DNA of 64,000 nt from contig CAWFAI010000013.1 in the NCBI GenBank assembly GCA_963813725.1, positions 62,001-126,000 on the forward strand, written 5' to 3'. The position numbers and the translations under genes are program-made. The notes under the pieces were generated by a model. The model ran no database searches and was not told the origin of the DNA. It was given only the letters and a program-made list of their open reading frames with translations. How positions within the stretch are numbered: the stretch's first letter is position 1; each line of letters starts with the position of its first letter. This document shows, one piece after another, positions 45,601-53,866 of the stretch. Source of the DNA: VGBV01 sp963813725. Lineage in GTDB: Bacteria > Actinomycetota > Thermoleophilia > Solirubrobacterales > 70-9.

Positions 45601-45933
45601 CTCGATCTCGGCCTTGGAGCTGATCCCAAGCTCCCTCTCGATCTCCAGCTCGACCGGCAGGCCGTGGCAGTCCCAGCCTCCCTTGCGCACCACCCGCTCG
45701 CCGGCCATGGCGTGGTAGCGCGGATAGATGTCCTTGAAGACCCGGGAGAGGACGTGCCCGGAGTGCGGCTTCCCGTTCGCGGTGGGCGGGCCCTCGTAGA
45801 AGCTCCACAGCGGGGCCCCCTCGCGCTGGGCGACCTGGCGCGCGAACACGTCGCCCTCGCGCCAGCGCTCGAGCACCCTCTGCTCGAGCTCGGGGAAGGA
45901 CTGCTTGGGGTCTGCCTCGCGAAAGCCCGCCAT
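42649..45933 (-). CDS. ileS: Isoleucyl-tRNA synthetase, long form
   Basis: A 1094-residue class I synthetase that charges tRNA-Ile. The HIGH motif reads HSGH in PPTANGKPHSGHVLSRVF, the editing domain follows (GLVHTAIAFGEDDF), then the KMSKSRGN loop and an anticodon-binding region with a long C-terminal extension. The length, and the absence of the C-terminal zinc finger of E. coli-type IleS, fit the eukaryote-like type also used by mycobacteria, often mupirocin-resistant. TAGAAT (45949-45944) ends ten bases before ATG 45933. Confidence 0.95.
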   Translation of the reverse strand: MAGFREADPKQSFPELEQRVLERWREGDVFARQVAQREGAPLWSFYEGPPTANGKPHSGHVLSRVFKDIYPRYHAMAGERVVRKGGWDCHGLPVELEIERELGISSKAEIEEFGIAEFNAKCRESVFRYVEDWKRLSERIGFWIDMDEPYVTMDDDYIESVWWALRRMWDDGRLYEGHKVVPYCPRCGTALSSHEVAVGYHDVEDPSVFVKLPIAKPAPSDQIPESPLEPGDTLLVWTTTPWTLITNAAVAAGPEIEYVRVRAGGEVFVMARDRVEAVLGEGTEELAHFPGEALAGTSYEPPFTYITDYGPKGHTVLLGDFVSTDEGTGLVHTAIAFGEDDFRLGEQYGITLQNPVRLDGTFDERITDFAGRSVKEADPDIVKALEASGKLLRAETYLHSYPHCWRCDTPLLYYAKASWYVATSQVRDDMLAANEQIGWHPEHIKHGRFGKWLENNVDWALSRDRYWGTPLPVWECEAEDCEQRFCAGSREDLSSRGAELPDDLHRPYIDEVVLPCEREGCDGQMRRVPAVIDTWFDSGSMPWAQFHYPFENTELFEERFPADYICEGIDQTRGWFYTLLAESTLLFDTSSFRNCVCLGLILDPEGQKMSKSRGNVVDPWEVIDRHGADAFRWYYFTSQQPWAGYRFDVDTVGESVRQFLLTLWNTYSFWVLYANTTTPEVDPESMYDEPSLDLGPEDFAPGAGLSDTGFEPRPHSDELDRWALSRLQGLIATVRERMEAFDATSGGRAIAQFVDELSNWYVRLGRRRFWEGDMFAFATLRICLIEVSKLLAPFTPFIAEEIYGNLVGGADESFFDQPDSVHLCDFPQPDPERVDPELEAQMEVVRRTVELGRAARSHAKVKVRQPLRRAVIVASDLEREGIEELAGLVTSELNVKELEFVHERSELVSYRAKANYRALGPRFGKDMPQVAAAVEALDADAVARVIEGGGEVGISIDGHDHTLKADEVSLVMEPLQGYEVEAEAGHAVGLSLELDDELQTEGWAREIVHAVQAARKQAGLEVTDRIALELAGDAELLDAARQHETYVSEETLALSVSYSDDGSGEGATIDGRELTISVARTDDEAAEFGPEDFE

Positions 45934-45987
45934 ATAGCGGGCGATTCTACGAGCGGGCCCACACCGCGGCGCCTCGTCCGAGGACGC

Positions 45988-46410
45988 CTAGGGTGCCAGG
46001 GTCACCGACCCGTCATCGCCGATCGCCCAATGAGGGTTGTGCGCCACCTCCCAGGGGTGGCCATCGGGGTCGATGAAGACGCCCGAGTAGCCGCCCCAGA
46101 AGGTCTCAGCGGGCTCGCGGCCGATCACCGCGCCCGCGCCCCTGGCCTGCCCGATCACCGCATCGACCTCGGCCGGGGAGCCGACGTTGTGTGCGAGCGT
46201 GATCCCGCCCCAGCCCGGCGAGTCCTCGACCGCGCTGTCCGCGGCGAGCCGGGCGCGGTCCCAGAGCCCCACGATCATGCCACCCGCCTGGAAGAAGACG
46301 ACCTCGTCGTCCGGTTCCGCGCGGGTCTCCCAGCCGAGGCCCTCGTAGAAGGCCCGGGCGCGCGCGAGGTCGGAGACACCGAGGGTGACGACGCTGAGGC
46401 GCTGCTCCAT
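45988..46410 (-). CDS. VOC (glyoxalase/bleomycin resistance-like) family protein
   Basis: A 140-residue protein with two paired beta-alpha-beta-beta-beta units: SVVTLGVSDLARARAFYEGLGWE, then VVFFQAGGMIVGLWDR, and in the second half GYSGVFIDPDGHPWEVAHNP with a conserved histidine/glutamate metal pattern. The substrate is unknown. TAGGAT (46423-46418) ends seven bases before ATG. It is separated by 54 bases from ileS and probably forms a single-gene unit. Confidence 0.85.
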   Translation of the reverse strand: MEQRLSVVTLGVSDLARARAFYEGLGWETRAEPDDEVVFFQAGGMIVGLWDRARLAADSAVEDSPGWGGITLAHNVGSPAEVDAVIGQARGAGAVIGREPAETFWGGYSGVFIDPDGHPWEVAHNPHWAIGDDGSVTLAP

Positions 46411-46471
46411 GCGGCCGATCCTACGCGGCGCGGTCCTGATCGGGAAGCGCGGCGAACGCGATCGGCGTGAT

Positions 46472-46927
46472 CTAGGCCGCGGCGCGGTCCAGCTTGCGGC
46501 AGATCTCGGCGAGCTGGCGCTTCTCGTCCTCGTCGAGCTCGCCGAACGCCTCGCGGACGCGCTCGGCGTGGCCGGGGAAGGCGTGGCTGACCAGATTGCC
46601 GCCCGCGGGGGTCAGGGCCACCGAGACCGCGCGGCGGTCGGACTCCAGGCGGCTGCGCTCGACGAAGCCGCGGTTCTCGAGCGTGTCCAGCACCTCGGTC
46701 GCGGTCGCCTTCGAGGCGCCGATGCGGCGGCGGATCGCGCGCAGCTCCAGGCGCCCGCCGGCGCTGGTCAGGAGCACCAGCATCGCGAAGCCCGTCGCCG
46801 AGACACCGATGCGGTCGAGGTCGGCCGCCAGCCGCCGGGTCAGGGAGGATTCTGCGCGCACCAGCGCCTCGAGCGCGCGATGCGCGAGCGGGTCGATTGG
46901 GCGCAGGGCCCTCGCCTCGTCGCTCAC
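46472..46927 (-). CDS. MarR family transcriptional regulator
   Basis: A 151-residue winged-helix repressor: dimerisation helices at both ends, the recognition helix in LRAIRRRIGASKATATEVLDTLENRGFVERSRLESDRRAVSVALT and the DxR wing (ESDRRAV). Ligand and targets are unknown; a divergent lipoprotein gene begins 49 bases away and is one possible target. TAACTT (46941-46936) ends eight bases before GTG 46927. Confidence 0.88.
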   Translation of the reverse strand: MSDEARALRPIDPLAHRALEALVRAESSLTRRLAADLDRIGVSATGFAMLVLLTSAGGRLELRAIRRRIGASKATATEVLDTLENRGFVERSRLESDRRAVSVALTPAGGNLVSHAFPGHAERVREAFGELDEDEKRQLAEICRKLDRAAA

Positions 46928-46975
46928 GGGGTTTCAAGTTATGGGCCGAGGCGGACGACTTCGTAGGATCGGTGC

Positions 46976-47458
46976 GTGCGCCGCCTCGCCCACGCACCGA
47001 CCGCCGTGCTCGTCGCCTGCGCGGCCCTCGCCGCAGCCGGCTGCTCCTCGGGCGAGGATGAGGCCGCCTCCGCGGCCCCCGCCGCCTGCCTGGCGGGCAG
47101 CGACGCCTATCTGGTGGCGCTGCGCGCGGCCCCCGGCGAGGTCCTGCTGGAGGGCGAGACGCCGATCTCGGACTGCCTCACGCCCGAGCAGGAGGGCGGC
47201 CAGCTCGCGACGATCGGCAAGGAGATGATCGCCGCCGCGACGGAGCTGAACGGCGCCGCGCAGCAGGACCCCAGCGGCCCCGAGGCGCTGCAGCTGGGCT
47301 ATCTGGTCGGCGCGGTGGAGCGGGGCAAGGAGGGGATCCACGCCGACCTGGTGCGCCGCCTGAGCACAGCAGCCCGGTACAGCCCCGAGGGCCTGCTGCC
47401 GACCGAGTTCGAAGGCACCTTCGGCGAGGGCTATTCGGCCGGACTCGAGTCCGGCTAG
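46976..47458 (+). CDS. Lipoprotein of unknown function
   Basis: A 160-residue exported lipoprotein. The N-terminus has two arginines, a hydrophobic core and the lipobox LAAAGC with lipidation at Cys23, followed by SSGEDEAASAA. The mature domain is alpha-helical (IGKEMIAAATELNGAAQQD, then LVGAVERGKEGIHADLVRRL). No family is recognised. TAGGAT at 46964-46969 ends six bases before GTG 46976. Confidence 0.75.
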   Translation: MRRLAHAPTAVLVACAALAAAGCSSGEDEAASAAPAACLAGSDAYLVALRAAPGEVLLEGETPISDCLTPEQEGGQLATIGKEMIAAATELNGAAQQDPSGPEALQLGYLVGAVERGKEGIHADLVRRLSTAARYSPEGLLPTEFEGTFGEGYSAGLESG

Positions 47459-47471
47459 ATAGGGTCAGTCG

Positions 47472-48785
47472 ATGGCAGATCAACTCTGGGGCGGTGAGAC
47501 CACGAAGGCTGTCGAGAACTTCCAGATCTCCGGGCATCCGGTTCCCGCGCCGGTGATCCACTGGCTGGGGCGCCTGAAGGCGGCCGCGGCGCGGGCCAAC
47601 GCCGACCTGGGGGAGCTCGACCCCGGCGTGGCGGAGCGGATCGCGAAGGCCGGGGACGAGGTCGCCGAGGGCAAGCACGACGACCAGTTCCCGATCGACG
47701 TCTTCCAGACGGGCTCGGGGACCTCCTCGAACATGAACGCCAACGAGGTGATCGCCGAGCTGGCAGGCGACGAGGCCCATCCCAACGACCACGTCAACAT
47801 GGGCCAGTCCTCGAACGACGTCTTCCCCTCTGCCGTGCACCTGGCGGCGCTGGGCGAGGTTCATTCCGACCTGCTGCCCGCGTTGGACGAGCTGTCCTCG
47901 GCGCTGGAGCGCAAGGCCTCGGAGTTCGCCGACCACGTCAAGGCCGGCCGCACCCACCTGATGGACGCGGTCCCGGTCACGCTCGGACAGGAGTTCGGCG
48001 GCTACGCCGCGCAGGTGAAACTGGGCGCCGACCGCGTCCGCGACACGCTCGGCCGCGTCGGGCAGATCCCGCTCGGCGGTACCGCCACCGGCACCGGGCT
48101 CAACACCCACCCGGAGTTCGCCGCGAAGGTGCGCGAGCTGCTCAGCGCCGACACCGGCCTGGACATCTCCGAGCCCGCAGACCCCTTCGAGGCGCAGGGC
48201 AACCGCGACGCGCTGGTGGAGCTGAGCGGCGCGCTCAGGGTCGTCGCCGTGTCGCTGATCAAGATCGCCGGCGACCTGGCGCTGATGGGCTCCGGCCCCC
48301 GCGCCGGCCTGGCCGAGTTGCTGCTGCCCGAGCTGCAGAAGGGCTCCTCGATCATGCCCGGCAAGGTCAACCCGGTGATCTGCGAGGTCGTGATCCAGGT
48401 GGGCGACCAGGTGGTGGGCAACGACGCGGCGATCGCGATCGCCGGCACACAAGGCCAGTTCGAGCTGAACGTGCGGGTGCCGCTGATCGCGCGCAACCTG
48501 CTGGACTCGATCAAGCTTCTGGCCGCGGCCTCGCGGGCGCTGGACGAGAAGTGCGTCAGCGGCATCGAGCCGAACGAGGAGATGCTGACCCGCCACGCCG
48601 AGGCGACGCTGGCGACGGCGACGGCGCTGAATCCCCACATCGGCTACGACAAGGCCGCCGAGATCGTCAAGGAGGCGGCCGCCAGCGGCAAGACCGCGCG
48701 CGAGGTCGCGCGCGAGAAGGGCGTCGACGAGAAGATCCTCGACGAGGCGCTCGACCACCGCAAGCTCGCGAAGCCGCACGAGTAG
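47472..48785 (+). CDS. fumC: Class II fumarate hydratase
   Basis: A 437-residue member of the aspartase/fumarase superfamily. The signature loop GSSIMPGKVNP is at about residues 291-301; GSGTSSNMNANEVIAE and HPNDHVNMGQSSNDVFPSA near 80-120 and TAGRTHLMDA-type segment KAGRTHLMDAVPVTLGQE are also typical. These FumC-like features favour fumarase over aspartase, though aspartase cannot be fully excluded. TAGGGT at 47460-47465 lies six bases before ATG and overlaps the lipoprotein stop, so the gene has its own promoter. Confidence 0.88.
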   Translation: MADQLWGGETTKAVENFQISGHPVPAPVIHWLGRLKAAAARANADLGELDPGVAERIAKAGDEVAEGKHDDQFPIDVFQTGSGTSSNMNANEVIAELAGDEAHPNDHVNMGQSSNDVFPSAVHLAALGEVHSDLLPALDELSSALERKASEFADHVKAGRTHLMDAVPVTLGQEFGGYAAQVKLGADRVRDTLGRVGQIPLGGTATGTGLNTHPEFAAKVRELLSADTGLDISEPADPFEAQGNRDALVELSGALRVVAVSLIKIAGDLALMGSGPRAGLAELLLPELQKGSSIMPGKVNPVICEVVIQVGDQVVGNDAAIAIAGTQGQFELNVRVPLIARNLLDSIKLLAAASRALDEKCVSGIEPNEEMLTRHAEATLATATALNPHIGYDKAAEIVKEAAASGKTAREVAREKGVDEKILDEALDHRKLAKPHE

Positions 48786-48796
48786 GAAGCCCGATC

Positions 48797-48817
48797 CGCC
48801 GCCGCTGGCTGGCGGCG
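48797..48817. terminator. Possible terminator between fumC and the aldehyde dehydrogenase gene
   Basis: CGCCGCC, seven-base loop, GGCGGCG, eleven bases after the fumC stop. Only a GC stem with no T-tract, so support is weak. Confidence 0.35.
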
Positions 48818-48856
48818 ATGGTCAAGCGGGCGCGCGCGGTTCGCTAGCCCCGGCGC

Positions 48857-50302
48857 TCAGCCCTGCAGCGTGACCAGGCGCTCCTCGGTCAGCTCGCGCA
48901 CGGCGTAGGCGGGGCCCTCGCGCGTGTTGCCAGAGTCCTTGACGCCGCCGTAGGGCATCTGGTCGGTGCGGAAGGTGGGCACCTCGTTGACCAGCACGCC
49001 GCCGAACTCGAGGCGCTCGCCGGCGCGCAGCCCGCGGCCGATGTCGCGGGTGAAGACGCCGGCCTGGAGGCCGAACTTGGCGTCGTTTGCGAGGTCGAGC
49101 GCTTGCTCGAAGTCCGAGTAGCGGTGCAGGGTCGCCACCGGCCCGAAGATCTCCTCGCACCAGACCTTCTCGTCGCGCGGCGGCTCGGAGATGACGGTGG
49201 GCGCCAGGCAGCGGCCCTCGTCCACCAGCTCGCCGCCCGTGAGCAGCTCGCCGCCCGCGGCGACGGCCTCGTCGACCCAGGACTTGACCCGGTCGCGGTC
49301 GTCCGGCGAGATCACCGGTCCGACGTCGGTCGCCTCGTCCATCGGATCGCCGGTGACCAGCTCCTCGACGTTCTTGACGAAGCGCTTGCTGAAGTCGTCG
49401 AACAGCGATTCGTGGACGAGGATCCGCTGCACCGAGATGCAGCTCTGGCCCGCGTGCGAGTAGGCGTGCAGCTTCGCCTTGTCGGCGGCGGTCTCCCAGT
49501 CGCCGTCGGAATGGACGATCAGCGGCGCGGTCGAGCCCAGCTCGAGGTTGACCTTCTTGCGGGCGGCCTTGGCGCGGATGTCCCACCCGACCGGCGCCGA
49601 GCCCGTGAAGGTGATGGCGCCGATGCGCTCGTCGGTCACGATCGCGTTGCCGACCTCGGAGCCCGGGCCGGTGATCACGTGCAGCCAGTTCTGGGGCAGG
49701 CCGGCCTCGTAGAGGATCTCGGCCAGCTTGATCGCGCTGATCGGGGTCTGGCCGGCGGGCTTCAGCACGGTGGCGTTGCCGGCGGCGATCGAGGGGCCGA
49801 GCTTGTGGGCGACCAGGTTGAGCGGGAAGTTGAAGGGGCTGATCGCGCCGACCACCCCGACGGGAAGCCGCAGCACGTAGCCGAGCTTGCCCTCGCCCGC
49901 GGCGCCGGCCTCCATCGGGATCATCTCCCCGGTCAGCTTCAGAGCCTCGATCGCCGAGAAGGCGAGGGTGCCGGCGCAGCGCTGGGCCTCGACGCGGGCG
50001 GTCTTCACCGGCTTGCCCGCCTCGGCCGCGATCGTCATCGTCAGCTCGTCCTCGCGCTCGCGAACGATGTGGGCGGCGCGGTCCAGGACGGCGGCGCGCT
50101 CGTGCTGGGGAAAGTCGTCTGACTCGAAGGCCGCCTGGGCGGCGTCGATGGCGCGGGTGACGACGGCGGCGTCCGCCTTGGGGACGCGTCCGATCACGGT
50201 GCCGTCGTAAGGGCTCTTGACCTCGGACCACTCGTCGGTCTCCAAGCGCTCGCCGGCGACCAGCAGCTTGTGGTCGGTGACCTCGATCGTCTCGGTTGCC
50301 AT
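48857..50302 (-). CDS. NAD(P)-dependent aldehyde dehydrogenase
   Basis: A 481-residue ALDH superfamily enzyme. The cofactor loop is PFNFPLNLVAHKLGPSIAAGNATVLKPAGQTP, followed by the FTGSAPVGWDIRAKAARK segment, the catalytic glutamate in LELGSTAPLI and the nucleophile in SHAGQSCISVQR. It resembles the lactaldehyde/phosphonoacetaldehyde or GAPN-like group; the substrate is unassigned. Unlike most neighbours it has a leader: TAGGCT (50334-50329), 26 bases, then GGGAAGGAG before ATG. A perfect 17-bp dyad lies 54 bases further upstream. Confidence 0.9.
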   Translation of the reverse strand: MATETIEVTDHKLLVAGERLETDEWSEVKSPYDGTVIGRVPKADAAVVTRAIDAAQAAFESDDFPQHERAAVLDRAAHIVREREDELTMTIAAEAGKPVKTARVEAQRCAGTLAFSAIEALKLTGEMIPMEAGAAGEGKLGYVLRLPVGVVGAISPFNFPLNLVAHKLGPSIAAGNATVLKPAGQTPISAIKLAEILYEAGLPQNWLHVITGPGSEVGNAIVTDERIGAITFTGSAPVGWDIRAKAARKKVNLELGSTAPLIVHSDGDWETAADKAKLHAYSHAGQSCISVQRILVHESLFDDFSKRFVKNVEELVTGDPMDEATDVGPVISPDDRDRVKSWVDEAVAAGGELLTGGELVDEGRCLAPTVISEPPRDEKVWCEEIFGPVATLHRYSDFEQALDLANDAKFGLQAGVFTRDIGRGLRAGERLEFGGVLVNEVPTFRTDQMPYGGVKDSGNTREGPAYAVRELTEERLVTLQG

Positions 50303-50387
50303 CCTCGGCTCCTTCCCTCGTTACCCTGAGCCTAGAGGACTGAATCGGCCGTCCTCGAAGGCAGGGGAAGCGCAACTTCCGGGCATT

Positions 50388-50404
50388 TTGTCCGTTCCGG
50401 ACAA
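50388..50404. promoter_or_regulatory. 17-bp dyad between divergent genes
   Basis: TTGTCCG TTC CGGACAA: perfect 7-bp arms around three bases. It lies between the aldehyde dehydrogenase promoter and the SpoIID-like gene, 33 bases before ATG 50437. The size and symmetry are those of a binding site for a dimeric repressor such as TetR, GntR or MarR. Confidence 0.6.
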
Positions 50405-50436
50405 TGCGTGTTCGCGGACGTTGATGCTGTTCCCTG

Positions 50437-51586
50437 ATGGTCATGCCGCCACCCGGCTCGACACCCCCCACTCCCGCTTCCGGCCGCCTGCGCTCGGCGG
50501 CGATCGCCGGCGCGGTCCTTTGTGCCCTGATGCTCGCGGCCGGGCCCGCCGAGGCGCGCTGGGTGATCAAGGGCGCCGGCTACGGCCACGGCATCGGCAT
50601 GAGCCAATACGGCGCCTACGGCTACGCCAAGAAGGGCACCGGCTACAGGGCGATCGTCAAGCATTACTACTCGGGGACCGAGGTCGGCTCGACCGGCTCG
50701 AAGACCGTGCGGGTGCTGCTGCGGCCGTACCAGTCCACCGTGCGATTCAAGGGCGCGAGCGCGGCCTGCGGCGTCTCCCTGGCGGAGAAGAAGACCTACT
50801 CGGCCAAGCCCAAGAAGTCGAAGGTGATCCTGCGCAACAAGCGCGGCGTCCGCCTCGCCAACTGCGGCAGCGGAGATGAGCGCCACCGGCGGCGCCTCGG
50901 TCAGCCTGATCGGCAAGGGCGCCTACCGCGGCGCGGTCGTGGCTCGCAGTTCGTCGGTCCCCGGCAAGCTGAACGCGATCAACGCGGTCGACCTCGAGGA
51001 CTACATCCGCGGCGTGATCGCGGAGGAGTCCCCCAGCTCGTGGCCCCTGGACGCGCTCAAGGCCCAGGCGCTGGCCGCTCGCTCGTACGCTCTGTCCACC
51101 GGCGTCGGCGGCAACGGCTTCGACCACTACGACGACACCCGCAGCCAGGTCTATGGCGGCATCGGCTCCGAGACCGCCCGCACCAACCAGGCGGTGTCGA
51201 GCACCGCGGGCGAGGTGGTCGAATACAAGGGCAAGGTGGCCGAGACCTACTTCTTCTCAACCTCCGGCGGGCACACCGAGAACAACGAGTTCTCCTTCCT
51301 CGGAGGCACCCCGCTGCCCTACCTGCGCGGCGTCCCCGACCCCTACGACGACGCCTCGCCCTACCACCGCTGGACCCGCAAGCTCTCGAACGGCCAGATG
51401 CAGGCCGAGCTGGGCGGCCTGGTGCGCGGCAAGCTGAAGCGGATCGTCGTCACCAAGCGCGGCGTCTCGCCGCGGATCGTGAAGGCGAAGCTGGTGGGAT
51501 CGGGCGGGACCACCAAGGTCAGCGGCCCGGACCTGCGCTCCTACCTGGGGCTGCCGGACACCTGGGCCACGTTCAAGCGGAAGTGA
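50437..51586 (+). CDS. Secreted SpoIID/LytB-domain protein (frameshifted at 50872)
   Basis: An exported protein of about 382 residues after correction. A signal peptide (AAIAGAVLCALMLAAGPAEA) leads to WVIKGAGYGHGIGMSQYGAYGYA, the GHGxGMSQ motif of SpoIID/LytB proteins. One extra G near 50872 breaks the frame; removing it joins NCGSEMSATGGASVSLIG. The second half contains VDLEDYIRGVIAEESPSSWPLDALKAQALAARSYAL and STSGGHTENNEF, the active-site glutamate regions. SpoIID is a lytic transglycosylase acting on peptidoglycan without stem peptides; in a non-sporulating cell the role is wall remodelling. Confidence 0.85.
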
Positions 51587-51589
51587 GCC

Positions 51590-52582
51590 CTATCCGTCCG
51601 GGTAGGGCTGCAGCGGGATGCCGTGGTCGGCGTCGCGCGTGCCGAACTCGTAGGCGGCGGCGCGGCTGACCTTCAGCCGCTCGGCCGGGCGGCCGTCGAT
51701 CTCGACGTCAAGCTCCAGGTCGGAGATCGAGCAGTTGAGCGTGTTGTGCTGGGGGCCGACGGGGTCGGCGTAGATCCAGGCGACGAAGTCCTTGGCCGGC
51801 GCCTGGACCGTCCCGCACAGCTTCACGCCCTTGCCCCGCAGGCCGAAGCGACAGCAGGTCGGCTGCTCGTCGACCTCGGTGCTGGGCACGCGCTCGAAGC
51901 CGCCGAGGCGATGGGGCTTGCCGTCCAGCACCAGCATCCCGTTGCCGACCCAGGGCGTCTGCATCCCCGCCACCTTGATGCGGCCGACCGCCATGTCGAA
52001 GTAGTCGTCGGGCGAGCGGTCCTCGAAGCCCGCGCCCTGCACCCAGACCCAGCGCTCGGCGTGCTCGGCGCCCCAGTTGTGGCCCACCATGCCCCGCCAG
52101 CCGTTCACCTCGATCGGCTCGCCCGCGACGTCCAGGGTGCCGTTGTAGACGGCGTTCGGGTAGGGGCTGAGGAACTTGGTCTTCGGCAGCTTCGCGTCGT
52201 AGAGGAAGTCCCGCGGCAGGTGGTGGAAGGGCTCGTGCTCGTCGGCGAAGGTCAGGTCCCAGCTCGCCGACAGCGCGTCTGTGGAGACCGAGCCCGTCGC
52301 GCGGCCGTCGCCGAGCACGGCATCGCCGACCCGGATATAGGACTGCGCCGGCGCGTCGAGCTGGTCGGGGCCGAACTGGCGCTTGGTCGCGCGCGGCGCG
52401 GCTGCAGCGGCGTCGAAGAGCACGAACCAGAGCGCGCAGGTGACGGGCTCGCCCGGGCGCTTGTGGACGGTGTGGCGGATCCACGCGCCCCGCCCGCCGT
52501 TGGGGTCCGTCAGCTTGAGATAGAAGCTCTCGTAGTGCCCCCGCTTGGCTGGAACGTCGGGAAATCGCGCCTTGCTCCTCAC
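51590..52582 (-). CDS. CrtC/AttH-type lipocalin-fold protein
   Basis: A 330-residue protein similar to tocopherol cyclase, hydroxyneurosporene synthase (CrtC) and AttH proteins. It has two lipocalin-like halves, with HHLPRDFLYDAKLPKTKFLSPYP and the hallmark GMVGHNWGAEHAERWVWVQG. These proteins bind or modify hydrophobic molecules such as carotenoids or prenylquinones. No carotenoid gene lies nearby, so the ligand is unknown. TAGGGT (52596-52591) ends eight bases before GTG 52582. The gene ends three bases from the convergent SpoIID-like gene. Confidence 0.7.
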   Translation of the reverse strand: MRSKARFPDVPAKRGHYESFYLKLTDPNGGRGAWIRHTVHKRPGEPVTCALWFVLFDAAAAAPRATKRQFGPDQLDAPAQSYIRVGDAVLGDGRATGSVSTDALSASWDLTFADEHEPFHHLPRDFLYDAKLPKTKFLSPYPNAVYNGTLDVAGEPIEVNGWRGMVGHNWGAEHAERWVWVQGAGFEDRSPDDYFDMAVGRIKVAGMQTPWVGNGMLVLDGKPHRLGGFERVPSTEVDEQPTCCRFGLRGKGVKLCGTVQAPAKDFVAWIYADPVGPQHNTLNCSISDLELDVEIDGRPAERLKVSRAAAYEFGTRDADHGIPLQPYPDG

Positions 52583-52605
52583 CGGTCGGCACCCTACCCC
52601 GCGAA

Positions 52606-53856
52606 TCAGCGCCGCGTCAGGCGCTCACTCCTGGCCCTCACCTGCTCGGCCGCCTCGGCCGCACCCTCGACCTCGCGGCCGCGCATGACCACCCTGCCGG
52701 CGACGACGGCGGTGTCGACGATCGAGCCCAGGGCCGCATAGGCGAGCGCCGCGTCGAGGCTGCCGGCCGTCACCTCGGGGGCGTCGCCCCGCAGCAGGAT
52801 GAAATCGGCGTCGCGGCCGGGCGCCAGCGGGCCTCCTCCGAGCAGGCCGGAACGCTCGCCGCGGGCGATCGCCAGCGCCTCGGCCGCCGGCACCACCGAG
52901 GGGTCCGCGGTCGTGTGCTTCTGCAGCAGCGCGAACAGCTTCGTCTGCTCGAGCATGTCGAGGCTGTTGTTGGAGGAGACGCCGTCGGTGCCCAGTCCCA
53001 GCTCCACCCCGGCCGCGGCGGCCTGCGGATAGGGAAAGGCCCCTCCGACCGCCAGCTTCATGTTGGCCGCCGGGTTGCTGGCCACCGTCGCGCCGCGCTC
53101 GGCGATCAGCTCCAGCTCCGAGCGATCAAGCCAGACGCCGTGCGCCAGCACGGTGCGCGGGCCGAGGAAGCCGAGCTCGTCCAGGTAGTGGGCGGGCCGT
53201 ACGCCGTGGGCGGAGACGCAGTCATCCACCTCCTGCTTCGTCTCGGACAGGTGGATGTTCAGCGCCAGCTCGCGCTCGGCGGCGGTCTCGGCGAGCCAGC
53301 GCAGTGACTCCCCGCTGACCGTGTAGATCGCGTGCGGGCCGAAGGCGGGCCTCACGAGCGGCCCGGAGTCCCCGAGCTCCTCGATCGCATCGATCGCGCT
53401 CTGCCGCAACTCGCCGCCCCGCTGGGGATCGAGGCCGTCGATGAGCACGGAGCTGACGACCGCGCGCAGCCCCGTGTCGCGGACCGCCCGCGCCACATCG
53501 CTCGAGTGCCAGTACATGTCCACGAACGTGGTCGTCCCCGAGCGCAGCATCTCGACCGCGGCCAGGCGGGTCCCCCAGTAGACGTCCTCGGGCTCGAGCC
53601 TCGCCTCCGCGGGCCAGATGTAGTTCTGCAGCCAGTCCATCAGCGGCCGGTCGTCCCCGAAGCCGCGGAACAGGGTCATCGCCGCGTGCGTGTGGGCGTT
53701 GACGAACGGCGGGCAGAGCAGGAACCCGCCCCCGTCGATCACCTCGTCGCCCTCGGCCGCCGTGACCTCCGGGCCGAGTTCCGCGATGACGCCCTCGGCG
53801 CAGCGGACCGACACGGTCTCCCCGTCCAGCGAGCAGCCCATGACCGTCAGGCTCAC
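52606..53856 (-). CDS. Amidohydrolase, MTA/SAH deaminase-like
   Basis: A 416-residue metal-dependent deaminase of the TrzA/ATZ and MtaD group. Metal ligands are HTHAAMTLFRG, HLSETKQEVDDC (His), LAHGVWLD (His) and GTDGVSSNNSLDML (Asp). Likely substrates are S-adenosylhomocysteine, 5-methylthioadenosine or another adenine/guanine derivative; chlorohydrolases share the same motifs. It starts 10 bases after the YchF stop and is probably the third gene of a PAP2-ychF-amidohydrolase operon. Confidence 0.85.
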   Translation of the reverse strand: MSLTVMGCSLDGETVSVRCAEGVIAELGPEVTAAEGDEVIDGGGFLLCPPFVNAHTHAAMTLFRGFGDDRPLMDWLQNYIWPAEARLEPEDVYWGTRLAAVEMLRSGTTTFVDMYWHSSDVARAVRDTGLRAVVSSVLIDGLDPQRGGELRQSAIDAIEELGDSGPLVRPAFGPHAIYTVSGESLRWLAETAAERELALNIHLSETKQEVDDCVSAHGVRPAHYLDELGFLGPRTVLAHGVWLDRSELELIAERGATVASNPAANMKLAVGGAFPYPQAAAAGVELGLGTDGVSSNNSLDMLEQTKLFALLQKHTTADPSVVPAAEALAIARGERSGLLGGGPLAPGRDADFILLRGDAPEVTAGSLDAALAYAALGSIVDTAVVAGRVVMRGREVEGAAEAAEQVRARSERLTRR

Positions 53857-53866
53857 GCCCCGACCT

